From NCBI GenBank assembly GCA_023382655.1, contig JAHDWK010000021.1:62001-126000 (forward strand): a DNA stretch of 64,000 bases. Direction: 5' to 3'. A program made the translations under genes and the position numbers. The DNA comes from Anaerolineae bacterium (GTDB lineage: Bacteria > Chloroflexota > Anaerolineae > Promineifilales > Promineifilaceae). Positions within the stretch are counted from its first letter, which is position 1. Every line of letters begins with the position of its first letter. Under the pieces are notes generated by a model, which made no database searches, was not told where the DNA came from, and was given only the letters and a program-made list of their open reading frames with translations. Below are positions 40,973 to 50,971 of the stretch, one piece after another.

Positions 40973-43900
40973 TTATTCATTTACCGGATATACGTATGGG
41001 CTTAAGCGTATTCTGGACTCAAAAGTATCCGCAAAATTAGTTATCAAACTAATAAACCCTATGGTACCAAATGCGGCCTCACCAAATGGGCCATCAGCCG
41101 GATTAGCTGCAAGAGCGCCAGCGCCGGCAAACCAACCTGCCGACTCAACCACTGTGCCCCAAAAGTCTATTTCTGGCATTGGATTTGTGCTATCAGAAAA
41201 GTCTCCCGTGCCATTTACGTACATTAACCTGGAGGGATCAACGGGCCATTTTCTAAGCAGAAGCATATTGTGGCCCCTATTATTACTCCTTGAGAGAGTT
41301 GTAAAATCTCTATCTTGAGCAAGCCCATAAGTTTCATGATCCCAATCCCACAGACCATGAAGTACGTGATCTAACCGGAAGGTTTCTGTTGCAAGAAATT
41401 CACCTCCAACATCCGAGAACAAAGATATTTGAACCCTAGGGCCATACCGCATGTCTCCATCATAAAGCATATCAAATCGAACAGCTAAGTTATCACCAGT
41501 TCCAGTTTCAAAGGCAATGTAATCACCGATTTGTGCATCTAGCAAAAGCCCCCACCAACCTGCGTATTGTGTTTCCCAAGTAGTAAACAGGGTAATAATC
41601 TCGTCGTCACTCCAACCCAGGTCTCTGTAATAACGGTAAACTTCTGAATTTTCGTTGTATCCTTCTTCATGTGAACCAAGGTCAAAGTGCCCACTTGGGT
41701 CTTTCAACAAGATCGGGTTGTTCCGTACGTAGCTAAATCGGTTATGGCTTTGTGGGTTGACAGGGTTGGGTACAATCGTATCGGCCGAGGCGAAACGGCC
41801 GATCCCCGGCAGGTAGAACCGTGCGTTCATATACGTCAGCCCAATCTCCCGATTCTCGTGGTGACCGGTGAAACCCAGTTCTGTCAGGTCGGCCGTAGGC
41901 GCGGTGCGATAGCCGCCAAAGGGCAGAAAGCGGGTGAGTGTACTTGGTACGTAAGCGCCATTGCTGCTGCTCATGGCGGTGGCGCTGCCCAGATGGTCGC
42001 TGTGCAGGAAGCGCAGGCCATCACGGGTGGGGTTGGCCGGAGTGCTGGCGGTGCGCTGTGCGATTACCTGTCCACCGAGGCTGTAGGTAGCCCGCTGCTC
42101 AATGGTGACACCGCCGGGCATCTGCGTTCGCTCAATACTGAATCCATCTATCACCTGGCCGCCAAAGTTATGGGCGGAACCATCCCAATAAAGATTGGAG
42201 CGCCCGCCGTTGGTGCTGTTCCAATCACATTGGCTGTTGTCTCCCAAGGCCAACGGCCGGCAGATAAAGATGTCGGCCCCATCACCTGTCAGGTTGCCTA
42301 CGGCAAATGCCCCTTCCGTGGTTAGATAAATGTCATCGATCTCTGCGTCATTAGCCGTACCTACCCAACTGCCCCATATATCTTCCGTCGGATCGTTTAA
42401 GCCTACATCCGAGCCGTCCAGGTACAACGAAGCGGTGTAACCACCACCTTGTTCATCTTTGACAATCGCTATGAGGTCTTCATCATTGCCACTAATACCC
42501 AAAGCGGCAAATCCACCTTGGGTGCTCACGAGCAGCTTGCCGTCTGATGAGAAGCCCAAAGCGTCAACATCTTCATCGTCTGTGGTCAATTCCATGTCAC
42601 TCCCGGCCATATACATCTGGAATCCTCCCCCTCGTATAGTTTCCGGTATGTAACGCACAATGTCAGAATCATCTACCGTAGCGTTCAGGCCGCTTAAAAA
42701 GATGGGGTCTTCAAAGCTCATCAAGATGTTGCCATCTTCCAGGACAATAAAGGCGTTGATGTCTGTAGCCCCGATTCCGGCGGCCGAACCGTCAAAGTAC
42801 AATTCCCATTGATCATTGAACGGATTATGGCGCAGAATATCCTCATCGCTGAAAGAGAATGTGCCCCCCTCTCCGTCCGGCAACGTGCCCCCAGAACTGG
42901 AACTGACATAAAGAAGGTCAACATCCACCATTTGCACGCGATGTTCTTCCTCATAGTTGGCGAAGGGGTAATAGGTCACGCTACCGTCAGGTGCAGTGGT
43001 CTTGAGGCGGATGCCCCCCACATCATAGGCAAAGCTGCTTGTGCCCACGCCCATCTGATTGACGGAGGCGAGACGATTCTCCACGTCCCAGGTCTGGTTG
43101 TAACTGCCCGTCAGATCCGTGCGGGTGATCATATTACCGTTGGCATCGTAGGTGAAGGTTTGGCCGCCGCTGATACTGTCTACAGCATGGGGTTTATTGC
43201 TGTCATAGTTATACGTTTGCCCCCCCATGCTGCGCAAGTTGCCGATGGCATCATAACCATATGCCTGGCCGTAACCGGGTATTGTCCCGACGGTGCTGGC
43301 GTTTGCACTCAGCAGGCGGTTCAAACTGTCATAGGTAAAGGTTTGTGTCTGGCTATTGCTGCCGGTGTGTTCGGTCAGGCTGCGGATATTGCCGATGGCA
43401 TCGTAGGTAAAGCCGTAGTCAGGCAAGGCATCACCGACCAGGCCGTGCTGAATTGTTTGCAAACGGAAGGCGTTCGCCGCGCTGTAGTAATTGTATTGGG
43501 TGGTGACGCCATTGCTACGATTCAACTGGACCAACCGGCCATGTTCATTGTGCGTCAGATTGCTCACCAGCAGATCTGGGCCGGCTTGCAGCGTCTCGGC
43601 AAACTGCCGGTCATAGGTCATGGTAACAATTTCGTCGTCAGGATAGGTCATCTGCAACGGCCGATCCAGCAGGTCATAACTGTTGTATGCCATGGTGAAG
43701 CTCAAACCGTCAATGATACGGGTGTGGCTGGTGGGACGGCCGCGCCAATCATAGGCAAAGCTCTCGGTGTAAGCAGGCGAGGTGATAGATTGCAGCCGCG
43801 TTTGCCCCTGACCACTATCTGGCGCATAGTAGCTGTGATTGGCTAATACTGTGCCGGAAGGTGTGGCCGTGCAATCACCGGTGCCGCTTCCCTGATGGTA

Positions 43901-46900
43901 TTTGCTGCTTAAACGACTGGCGGCATCATAGTAGAAACAGAGTCGCTGGTTTTGGGCATCAGTCTGGCGGATGAGATTGCCGCTGCCATCGTAATCGTAA
44001 TACCATCCCCCCATATCCGGGTCATTCATCTCAATTTTCTGGCCTAGCCGGTTGTATTCCATGATGGTGTGGTTATTGTGCGCATCCCACACGTCGGTCA
44101 GGTTGTTGCCCAGATCGTAACCGTAGGTGGTGGTGTAGATGGAGGCTTCGCGGTAGTCGCTGATGTAAACGGCCGAAGCGCCATCATCGGAGCCGGCATG
44201 GACAAAGAAGCTGTAGTTACCGTTTTTGAAGAAGGTATTATCTACAGGATTGTCCAGTGTCCAGGTGAACTGGTGATCAGGATCACCCGGTTTGTCTTCT
44301 TGCCAGACGCGCCAGGTGAGACGGCCATCGGGATCAATTGTCATTTGCGCGCGATACCAGACATTGGCTGTTTGGGCAATGCCAAGCTGGAGATTGCTGG
44401 TGTCGCCTGTCCGTCTGTAATCTGGGGTGATCTTGTTGTTAAAGAACCCAAGCCCGATGAAACCATTGTCACTGGGGCCTAAATGTAGACCAATCCGTCC
44501 GGCAAAATTAGTGTCATCCAGGCGGAAGCGGAAGAAAACACCACCTGGCGCTGGCAGGGGGTAGCCAACCCGTTTAGCGGGCACACTTTCCCAGGGAACG
44601 TTGCCCCATACTTTCAGGGCCGGCTGACCATCAATGGTGGCATTCGGATTAGCGCGATTAGAAACCAATGTCCACTTTGTTGGGTTATTGTCAAAACTGC
44701 CATTGGCAAAAGCGTTATAGCTGGTATTAAACTCTTCAACGGTCGTCAACCGTCCCAATGCATCACTCTGGGTGACATTGATGTGTCCCAGTGGGTCTAC
44801 ACCAATGCTGGTACGTCCCAAAACACGCGACATAGAAAGTTTGTCATCCACACCAATCACGTTACCCGCTCCGCCCAGAGGTGTAAATTGCGTAATGGTC
44901 TGATCATGATTTTGCTGATCGGCGCAATTTTTGCTGTAGTAATGGATGTTACCGGCGGGTACTTCAAAGGGAACAGTCTGGCAAAAAGCACGCCCCAGCC
45001 CGTCATAATCCGAATCTGTAACCAACACGTTGATGTCGCTGCTCATGCCCCAACTACGCTGTTGTAGTGGCAGCCCCAGCGCATCATAAAACGTACGGGT
45101 GGTGCTTTCTAAATGGGGTGGATTTCCTGGACCCTGCACAGGCAGGTTGATTTGGTCAATGTACAGGGGGGTAACACTATCTTCATAGTTGACTTTGGTC
45201 ACCATAATACTTGTCAGGCCGCTGACAGGATCGGTAGCCCACACTTCGTTGAGGCGGCCAAATGAATCCCAATCATAAGCGCGACCCGACCCATCAGCCG
45301 AGCTGATGACAGAGACAGCCCAGGGAACCACGGGATCAGCATAGGTTAAGTTGGTGATACCCAACACGTTTTCGGTTTTGTCAATGATGGCTGCATTTTG
45401 CCAATAGATCTTCTGCCAGCGTCCTTCAGGGTCTACTGTGCGTGATAACTGCCACCAGGCATTCCCATTTTCACCATAATAACTGCGGCTTGTCAGCCAA
45501 TCGCTGTTGCAGATGCCATTACCACCGCCGGGCAAATAGTGATCCACATGAGTGGCCAGACCATTAGTCGGGGCACTGGTGTCGGCGCAACTTTTATTGT
45601 CATAGCGGGTGCGTGTCCAGTTAATCACCCGCTCCAGGTGATTCCAATCTGGTAACCCTTCCCATAACACCTGGCTGCGCGGCAACCCTAGAAGCCAGTT
45701 TGTACCCCCAGATCGGGCTTCGCTATTGTACAGATAGTGTGTATATTGGGTGCGCAGCGGATTACCCGTCCCGGCCAGGTTGCCCCCATAATCACGTACT
45801 TCGGTGACGTTACCGTAACCGTCATATAGATATTTGGTCAGCTGGCCGACATTATTGTCATAGGGGTTGGGCGTACCATAATAAGTGCTGTACTGCCGTA
45901 CCTGGTCTTGTTTAGGGATGTAGAAAGGAGCCCCCCCAATACTCCAGCTTGTCTCTGTGCGGCCTAACAGCACAGTTCCATCGGGTTTGTTGACAGTTTG
46001 CAGCTTAACGCGACCGTTCAAGGTCTCCAGGTTGCTTGTATGGTGATAGATCTCAAACTGCGAAAAAACCGTGTGATTGACATTATCCCCCAGGTAAAAG
46101 TTTTGTGTGGCATCCGGGAAGCCCTGGAATCCGTCATCTTTGCCGCCAAAGTAGGGGGAAATGTTGTAGAGATTAATTACTTTCCGTTGGGGGACATCAT
46201 CGGGCAGGTTACTGCTAACCGTTTCTCTCCACACAGTGTTAATCCAGCGTGTGGTATTAGCTGGCGAAATGGGGTATGGGAATTGATAGTGGTTGCTATC
46301 GTCGTCATCAGGGGTGTCATCATAAGCATACGTCACCGTGGCCCCATTAGCCGTTTGCATCTCGCTTAAATAGGGGGCACAAAAACGACTCCAATTAAAA
46401 GCGTCGGCCCAATAGCCTGTCTTGTGCCAGTAGTAACTAAACTCCACTTCCGGCACATTTTGACCGTTCACCTGGACGCGCGTATGCCCATTGGCGTCTT
46501 TCTCCGTGATTGAATTGAGTATCAGTAGTTTTTCCCAGTGTGGCGTGTAATGGTCTTTACACCAGTTTGACTGGTTGGTGATGCCACCGCCGCCACCGGG
46601 ATTACTATGCCCATGTCGCTGCGGCGAATGGGCCAATTCATAAGTACGGATTACATTATATGCACCGCTGCCGCTCTCATAGTTTTGAGCAGACACCGTG
46701 ATACTATGCAAACGATGTGTTTGCCAGGATACTGAATCCGCATGAAAAAACCAATCATACGGCGGTATGCCGTAGGTATCACCTAACGGTCCATAAGCCA
46801 GGGCAATACGAGCAAAGCCATAATCAATTTGGGTCAGGTAGTTTGCCATTGAATGGACCTGGTTGTTACTCCATGAAGGGTTGGCATCGCTAGGCAAAAA

Positions 46901-48481
46901 TTCCACATGCTGATAAGCCATCGTGTTGCTAAAACGATCCACAGCCTTGTCCACACGCCAGCGTAGTGCATGAGCATAAGGAGTCTCGGCAGCCCACGGC
47001 CCCATCTGGCTCCCATTTTCGATAGCTTTACGCAACCCTTGTTCTGAGGAAGGCCAATAGCCGATTCGGTAGAGGGTATTATCGGCCGATTTGACAACCC
47101 AGTACCCTTTACTGATGTGCCGTTCGGCTTCGGGAAGCGGGGGCTCACTATCATCTGGTTGTCCGTTCAAATTTTCGGCAGATCCATCCGCAGGGTTCGT
47201 ATCCTCTGTATCGGCTTGGAGACAGACCGGAGTAGTTGTATAGCGGCAGTATTCAACGTAAACAGAAGGATTCCCTATGACGTAGTATTGTCCAGGGTAT
47301 CCATTATTTGCCTCGCCATTGGCGTGAACGATCTCATAGCCCGTTCCGCCAATGGTCAGCGTAAATTCCAAAACGCCCGGATGGGCATGATCATCTTCAC
47401 CCCAATAGGCGTTTGCGGGACAAACTGAATGAACATTCCATTCGCAAATGCTGACAGCCTGAGATATTTCAATATCACCTCCCAGACTCCAACCAAAACC
47501 AAGGGCATTGCTCATCCCTTTACTGGCCAGCCCACTGCCCGCACCACTGTTGTAATTTAGAGAGAGCGAAGGTTGCAACCCATTCACGCCAGGAGGTATG
47601 AGGATGGGGTATTGGTAGCTAACGCTGCCGCTGAACAAAGAAACGGTGGGGGGATTAAAGGTGGGAACCCACGAAGCCGGCTCTTCACCAGGATTATCGT
47701 TCATGGCTTCCAACTTATAGAGACCTGAACCAGGTGGGGTGAAGCTAATCTGTTTGCTGGCAGAATCATACTGAACCGCCACTTCGGTTGGTTGTGTGCC
47801 GCTTTCTTCGTGGTAAATCAGGTGCAGAGAGTCTGGCGAGATTTCTGTGGTGATCAGATGACCCACATCCAGTATCATCCGTTCAGACACAGGCTTTTCG
47901 GCCGCTAGGCGGAAAGTATGAAGCGTCCCGGTGGCATGGGCTACCAACCACCGCTGTTCCTGCATAACTTGTATTTGTACAGCGCTATTGCTTTCCAGTT
48001 GGTATTGGCTAAGGAAATCGGATGTACCATCTTTAGCCTGGAACTGAACAACCACGTTTGCCTGTGCCGGGACAACCTGGTTGCTGGCTGTGGCTGCAAG
48101 GTGGAGAGGGTGGGGATGAACGGAACGGCCGTTTACCGTTACCGGCAGCACCACATCAGTCCTCCCTCCGGCAGGTAAGTCACCAATAGATTGGTTGGGT
48201 GCAAACATGGCCGAACCCCCATCTATGATGATGGTCACATCACTGGCAGCGATATTACCGGTGTTGGTTACAGCAACAAGGACGGAAAGCGTTTCTCCTA
48301 ACGCAGCATCAGTGGTGATGTTATTGGCTGTCAGGGACAGAAACGGTCGTTCAACAGGTTTTGAAATCAGGATGCCGGTTTCGGCATCCTGTGCCCGTAG
48401 CGTGCCTTGCTGTTGGATCAAGACCAATGCCAGTAGACAAAGCAGTACAAATTGAAAAACTCTACCTCGTTGCTTTTTCAT
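40973..48481 (-). CDS. secreted RHS/YD-repeat protein with inserted domains and unique C-terminus
   Basis: 2502 residues with signal peptide MKKQRGRVFQFVLLCLLALV. A CARDB-like domain (about 45-140) precedes an SpvB/TcdB-like shell entry (VSYQYPILIPPGVNGLQPSLSLNYNS). YD repeats run from about 750 to 1900 (YDLLDRPLQMTYPD, YDAIGNIRSL). A LamG-like domain is inserted near 1300-1440. About 270 residues of a separate repeat domain (DDEDVDALGFSSDGKLLVS) are inserted between the usual YYPFANYEEEH and RATYSLGGQVIAQ blocks. The RHS core end is canonical (DHLGSATA, LTYMNARFYLPGIGRFASADTI, DPSG). The last 240 residues are unlike anything I recognise and would be the toxin or cargo tip. No immunity gene is obvious. 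No octamer occurs within most of this gene. Confidence 0.85.
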   Translation of the reverse strand: MKKQRGRVFQFVLLCLLALVLIQQQGTLRAQDAETGILISKPVERPFLSLTANNITTDAALGETLSVLVAVTNTGNIAASDVTIIIDGGSAMFAPNQSIGDLPAGGRTDVVLPVTVNGRSVHPHPLHLAATASNQVVPAQANVVVQFQAKDGTSDFLSQYQLESNSAVQIQVMQEQRWLVAHATGTLHTFRLAAEKPVSERMILDVGHLITTEISPDSLHLIYHEESGTQPTEVAVQYDSASKQISFTPPGSGLYKLEAMNDNPGEEPASWVPTFNPPTVSLFSGSVSYQYPILIPPGVNGLQPSLSLNYNSGAGSGLASKGMSNALGFGWSLGGDIEISQAVSICEWNVHSVCPANAYWGEDDHAHPGVLEFTLTIGGTGYEIVHANGEANNGYPGQYYVIGNPSVYVEYCRYTTTPVCLQADTEDTNPADGSAENLNGQPDDSEPPLPEAERHISKGYWVVKSADNTLYRIGYWPSSEQGLRKAIENGSQMGPWAAETPYAHALRWRVDKAVDRFSNTMAYQHVEFLPSDANPSWSNNQVHSMANYLTQIDYGFARIALAYGPLGDTYGIPPYDWFFHADSVSWQTHRLHSITVSAQNYESGSGAYNVIRTYELAHSPQRHGHSNPGGGGGITNQSNWCKDHYTPHWEKLLILNSITEKDANGHTRVQVNGQNVPEVEFSYYWHKTGYWADAFNWSRFCAPYLSEMQTANGATVTYAYDDTPDDDDSNHYQFPYPISPANTTRWINTVWRETVSSNLPDDVPQRKVINLYNISPYFGGKDDGFQGFPDATQNFYLGDNVNHTVFSQFEIYHHTSNLETLNGRVKLQTVNKPDGTVLLGRTETSWSIGGAPFYIPKQDQVRQYSTYYGTPNPYDNNVGQLTKYLYDGYGNVTEVRDYGGNLAGTGNPLRTQYTHYLYNSEARSGGTNWLLGLPRSQVLWEGLPDWNHLERVINWTRTRYDNKSCADTSAPTNGLATHVDHYLPGGGNGICNSDWLTSRSYYGENGNAWWQLSRTVDPEGRWQKIYWQNAAIIDKTENVLGITNLTYADPVVPWAVSVISSADGSGRAYDWDSFGRLNEVWATDPVSGLTSIMVTKVNYEDSVTPLYIDQINLPVQGPGNPPHLESTTRTFYDALGLPLQQRSWGMSSDINVLVTDSDYDGLGRAFCQTVPFEVPAGNIHYYSKNCADQQNHDQTITQFTPLGGAGNVIGVDDKLSMSRVLGRTSIGVDPLGHINVTQSDALGRLTTVEEFNTSYNAFANGSFDNNPTKWTLVSNRANPNATIDGQPALKVWGNVPWESVPAKRVGYPLPAPGGVFFRFRLDDTNFAGRIGLHLGPSDNGFIGLGFFNNKITPDYRRTGDTSNLQLGIAQTANVWYRAQMTIDPDGRLTWRVWQEDKPGDPDHQFTWTLDNPVDNTFFKNGNYSFFVHAGSDDGASAVYISDYREASIYTTTYGYDLGNNLTDVWDAHNNHTIMEYNRLGQKIEMNDPDMGGWYYDYDGSGNLIRQTDAQNQRLCFYYDAASRLSSKYHQGSGTGDCTATPSGTVLANHSYYAPDSGQGQTRLQSITSPAYTESFAYDWRGRPTSHTRIIDGLSFTMAYNSYDLLDRPLQMTYPDDEIVTMTYDRQFAETLQAGPDLLVSNLTHNEHGRLVQLNRSNGVTTQYNYYSAANAFRLQTIQHGLVGDALPDYGFTYDAIGNIRSLTEHTGSNSQTQTFTYDSLNRLLSANASTVGTIPGYGQAYGYDAIGNLRSMGGQTYNYDSNKPHAVDSISGGQTFTYDANGNMITRTDLTGSYNQTWDVENRLASVNQMGVGTSSFAYDVGGIRLKTTAPDGSVTYYPFANYEEEHRVQMVDVDLLYVSSSSGGTLPDGEGGTFSFSDEDILRHNPFNDQWELYFDGSAAGIGATDINAFIVLEDGNILMSFEDPIFLSGLNATVDDSDIVRYIPETIRGGGFQMYMAGSDMELTTDDEDVDALGFSSDGKLLVSTQGGFAALGISGNDEDLIAIVKDEQGGGYTASLYLDGSDVGLNDPTEDIWGSWVGTANDAEIDDIYLTTEGAFAVGNLTGDGADIFICRPLALGDNSQCDWNSTNGGRSNLYWDGSAHNFGGQVIDGFSIERTQMPGGVTIEQRATYSLGGQVIAQRTASTPANPTRDGLRFLHSDHLGSATAMSSSNGAYVPSTLTRFLPFGGYRTAPTADLTELGFTGHHENREIGLTYMNARFYLPGIGRFASADTIVPNPVNPQSHNRFSYVRNNPILLKDPSGHFDLGSHEEGYNENSEVYRYYRDLGWSDDEIITLFTTWETQYAGWWGLLLDAQIGDYIAFETGTGDNLAVRFDMLYDGDMRYGPRVQISLFSDVGGEFLATETFRLDHVLHGLWDWDHETYGLAQDRDFTTLSRSNNRGHNMLLLRKWPVDPSRLMYVNGTGDFSDSTNPMPEIDFWGTVVESAGWFAGAGALAANPADGPFGEAAFGTIGFISLITNFADTFESRIRLSPYVYPVNE

Positions 48482-48976
48482 TGCGAAATCTCCTTGCGTC
48501 AGTATTTTTGCGCTTATGTTCGAGCCAGCGGTTATGCGAGGTCATTCCTCGTTTCACCTAATCAATCGCCACATGTTTATGGTTTTGACGTACTCAACGG
48601 GACACGCGACTTTTTCCGACGTATACACTCAGGCCACTGCCACATCTGCATCTACGGGGAATGTGACGACGGCCAGGGCTGGCAGGATTATCTTCATCAC
48701 CTTGATGGCAGCTGATATAGTGCGCGACAGTGATGGCGTAAGCGTTTTGGTTTACGAGGGATGTGGCTTAGGCTCCCGCCTTTCCCGGCTAGCGACAAGA
48801 GGGCGCTTTGCGGCCCTTTTCCGGACTGGTTTGTTCCAGTCGTGTTTCTTCTGTGTCAGTTTTTTGGGAGAGCGATATTGTGACTCAAGACAACGATCAC
48901 GAGTTTCCTTTGGCCGCTTACCAACCCGGAAACATCCACATGCTTTTGGGCGCGGGGCAATACTGTTCCGGCGGTG
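48482..48976. other. 495-base region without a recognised gene
   Basis: It lies between the RHS start and the end of cas6. Reading frames crossing it lack ribosome sites and change composition midway. The segment at 48825-48875 matches 34241-34290 at about 80 percent by eye. The RHS promoter is expected near 48490-48560. Possibly degraded gene remains. Confidence 0.5.
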
Positions 48977-49729
48977 TTACAAACGCTCTGTGGCGCCCAT
49001 GCCCATCGTCGTTTTGTGCCCCACACCGCAGAAGGCAGCCAGTTCGGCCAACGCCTGCCAGGCGCGTAGTGCCAGATCGTCGCCCCGATGTGCCTCAAAC
49101 CAGACCTCGCCGACAAAGCCGGTAAACCGTTCATTTTTGTCAATGATAACGGTGGCTGTTTCAATACGATGCTGGGTGACAAAGACGTTTTGGGCGCACC
49201 AGTCCAACCAGCCAGGGGGCAGGGTCATCATCGGTGGGGCAAAAGTTTCCCACATGCGCACCGGGCCGCTAAAGACATTAGCCGGGAGGGGTAGCGGGAG
49301 GTGGCGCGGCCCTTGTTTGAAAGCGGTGGGGGAGGTAAAGCGCAGTCCAATCTGCTGGGCTGGCTGGCTGAGGGCTAACTGCGCCCAAGAGGGGCCAGGC
49401 ACAGCATGGGTTTCCTGGATAATGAATTCACGGCCACCCAGGTGACACGGCCGTCCGGTATCCTGAAACCACTCTCCGGTACGCTGGAACAGGGTGGCCG
49501 CGCGGTCGGTCAGGGCAGACAGGCGCAGCCCGGCCAGATAGCCATTGTCCGTGTAAAAGGGCACAAGGGTAAACGGCCGTGGCGTGGGGTGGTGGTGCAG
49601 CCAGTCGGATTCTTGCCGGTCGGTCTGACCGGTGACGTTGAAGAGGAACCCATGGAGGCCGCGGGCGTAGATGTGACGGCCGTTGAGCGGTTCGTCTAGC
49701 GGGGTGAAGAGGTAGGTGATGGTATACAT
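48977..49729 (-). CDS. cas6: CRISPR-associated endoribonuclease Cas6
   Basis: 250 residues from ATG 49729. The N-terminal ferredoxin-like half begins MYTITYLFTPLDEPLNGRHIYARGLHGFLF. The C-terminal end reads FTGFVGEVWFEA and LAELAAFCGVGHKTTMGMGATERL, the Gly-rich loop and end typical of Cas6. His residues near the N-terminus (HIYARGLHG) could serve catalysis. Cas6 cuts pre-crRNA at the repeat stem. The gene is intact, but the neighbouring array is reduced to two repeats and no interference or adaptation genes are visible in the window, so it may be an orphan or serve arrays elsewhere. Confidence 0.85.
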   Translation of the reverse strand: MYTITYLFTPLDEPLNGRHIYARGLHGFLFNVTGQTDRQESDWLHHHPTPRPFTLVPFYTDNGYLAGLRLSALTDRAATLFQRTGEWFQDTGRPCHLGGREFIIQETHAVPGPSWAQLALSQPAQQIGLRFTSPTAFKQGPRHLPLPLPANVFSGPVRMWETFAPPMMTLPPGWLDWCAQNVFVTQHRIETATVIIDKNERFTGFVGEVWFEAHRGDDLALRAWQALAELAAFCGVGHKTTMGMGATERL

Positions 49730-49761
49730 GGCGGTGATCGGTAATCAGTGAATGGTAATTG

Positions 49762-50118
49762 TTAGCGATGGGTGCGGGAGCGGTCGCGGATGGCTTGCAA
49801 GTTGATGATTTCGGCAAACTCAAATTGGGGTGGCAGGCTGTCAGGGATGGGCTTGAGGCGGATGATGGCCGGGAAGTATCCCATACGGCCGTGTAGTTCA
49901 GCCAGCAAAGTGACGGCGATGATGTTGTGCGTGGGCGGGTTAATGAGAATGGGTTCGGTTTGCCAGGTATTAGTGGGGATGTTTAAGTCGTTGATGAGGG
50001 TGGAGATTTGGTCAGGGAACGGCCGTTCGTGGTCAAACTCGGTCTTTACCTCATGCGCATCTATAGCGGTCTGCCCTGTGGCTGTCTCTATAGCGACCAG
50101 TTGAGCCTGAGTAAGTGG
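49762..50118 (-). pseudogene. Csx15-like CRISPR-associated protein, 5'-truncated by an IS21 remnant
   Basis: A clean minus-strand frame of about 118 codons ends at TAA 49762-49764. It reads PLTQAQLVAIETATGQ, FDHERPFPDQ, WQTEPILINPP, LLAELHGRMGYFPAIIRL and FAEIINLQAIRDRSR. I recall the same block order in Csx15-type proteins found next to type III CRISPR genes. There is no start codon: the frame runs into istB sequence at about 50115. It lies 33 bases upstream of cas6 in the same orientation, so both probably once shared a transcript. The name is moderately certain; the truncation is clear. Confidence 0.6.
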
Positions 50119-50345
50119 ACATCTTTGCCGACCAGGTCTTAGCCACGGCTATCCTGGACCGGCTCTTACATCACTCGACGACCATTAACATTCGCGGCCA
50201 CAGTTACCGGCTGCGGGATAAACGCAAATCTGGTGTTTTTAACGAGCTAACGGAGCCGGAAAAGGAGGTCTAACCGACGAACCGAACAGATGAGCTGGGG
50301 AAATTTTTCCCGCCAAAATTGGGGGATTCTTTCCCGCCATTGACA
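50115..50345 (+). mobile_element. IS21-family remnant: istB 3' end plus right terminus
   Basis: 52 codons (50115-50273) encode the end of the IstB helper ATPase (DQVLATAILDRLLHHSTTI, NIRGHSYRLRDKRK). The following 72 bases hold two TTTCCCGCC-type boxes (GGGGAAATTTTTCCCGCC and GGGGGATTCTTTCCCGCC), as in IS21 terminal repeats, and end in CATTGACA. The CRISPR repeat begins at 50346. The rest of the element is missing, so a deletion removed everything between its left end and the middle of istB. Confidence 0.8.
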
Positions 50346-50455
50346 TGAGGACGGCCGTGATTTCCTGAGAGGGGTTGAAACACAGAGTTGGTGAATTCAT
50401 GGATGCCTGTATAGGCATGTGAGGACGGCCGTGATTTCCTGAGAGGGGTTGAAAC
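50346..50455 (+). CRISPR. minimal CRISPR array: two identical 36-bp repeats, one 38-bp spacer
   Basis: The repeat occupies 50346-50381 and 50420-50455 with no mismatch. It begins TGAGGACGGCCGTG and ends GAGAGGGGTTGAAAC, the GTTGAAAC end being typical of type I and III repeats. The spacer is 50382-50419. The left flank is the IS21 end and the right flank is transposase sequence, so the array is a surviving piece of a longer one. cas6 lies about 620 bases away. The repeat contains the ACGGCCGT octamer. Confidence 0.85.
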
Positions 50456-50917
50456 CGTTACCTCATCAACCAACCAGATAGTCCGCGACCCGCTGGATGA
50501 ATTCGAGGCGACCGCTTTCTTTGCCACTGACCAGACCGCTAACCCGCTGCAGATTCTGAATTGGTTCAGAATGCGTTGGGGGCTCGAAGTGACCTTTGAA
50601 GAAGCGCCGGCGCATTTGGGCTTGGAAACCCAGCGCCAATGGTCTGACCGGACCATCCAACGCACAACGCCGGCGCTGTTGGGCTTGTTTTCCCTGGTCA
50701 CGTTGCTGGCTCATCGACTTCCTGATGGCCAACCCCCTATGCAAACGCCGCCTGGTATACCAAACGGCCGTCCACCTTTTCCGATGCGATTGCCTTGGTT
50801 CGGTACCATCTGTGGACTACCTTGAAATTCGTGAATTCACCTGTTGAACGCAGATTTCGTCTAATTCCAGACGCAACCTTGCCCGGTCTGGTGGAAACTA
50901 TCTGTTACGCTAAGTGA
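50456..50917 (+). pseudogene. DDE transposase (IS4/IS701-like) C-terminal fragment with frameshift
   Basis: From 50460 one frame reads IVRDPLDEFEATAFFATD, ILNWFRMRWGLEVTFEEA and TQRQWSDRTIQRTTPALLGL, the late catalytic region with its conserved Glu. Near 50730-50750 the frame is lost, and the C-terminus continues in another frame: WYTKRPSTFSDAIALVR, then a Lys-ended tail with TGA 50915-50917. The N-terminal two thirds are absent: the sequence starts directly at the CRISPR repeat edge. It was probably inserted in the array and then deleted on its left side. Confidence 0.75.
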
Positions 50918-50971
50918 AATGGATAAAGTCGAGTTCACACCATTAATTATTTTTCATTCCTAAAAGAGCAT

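Noticed and set aside
42809..43846. 345-codon plus-strand frame within the RHS gene
   Set aside because: Antisense of YD repeats; repetitive Ile/Val/Gly composition and no start signal.
48516..49445. Plus-strand frame spanning the intergenic region and cas6
   Set aside because: Composition changes abruptly and its second half is antisense to Cas6.
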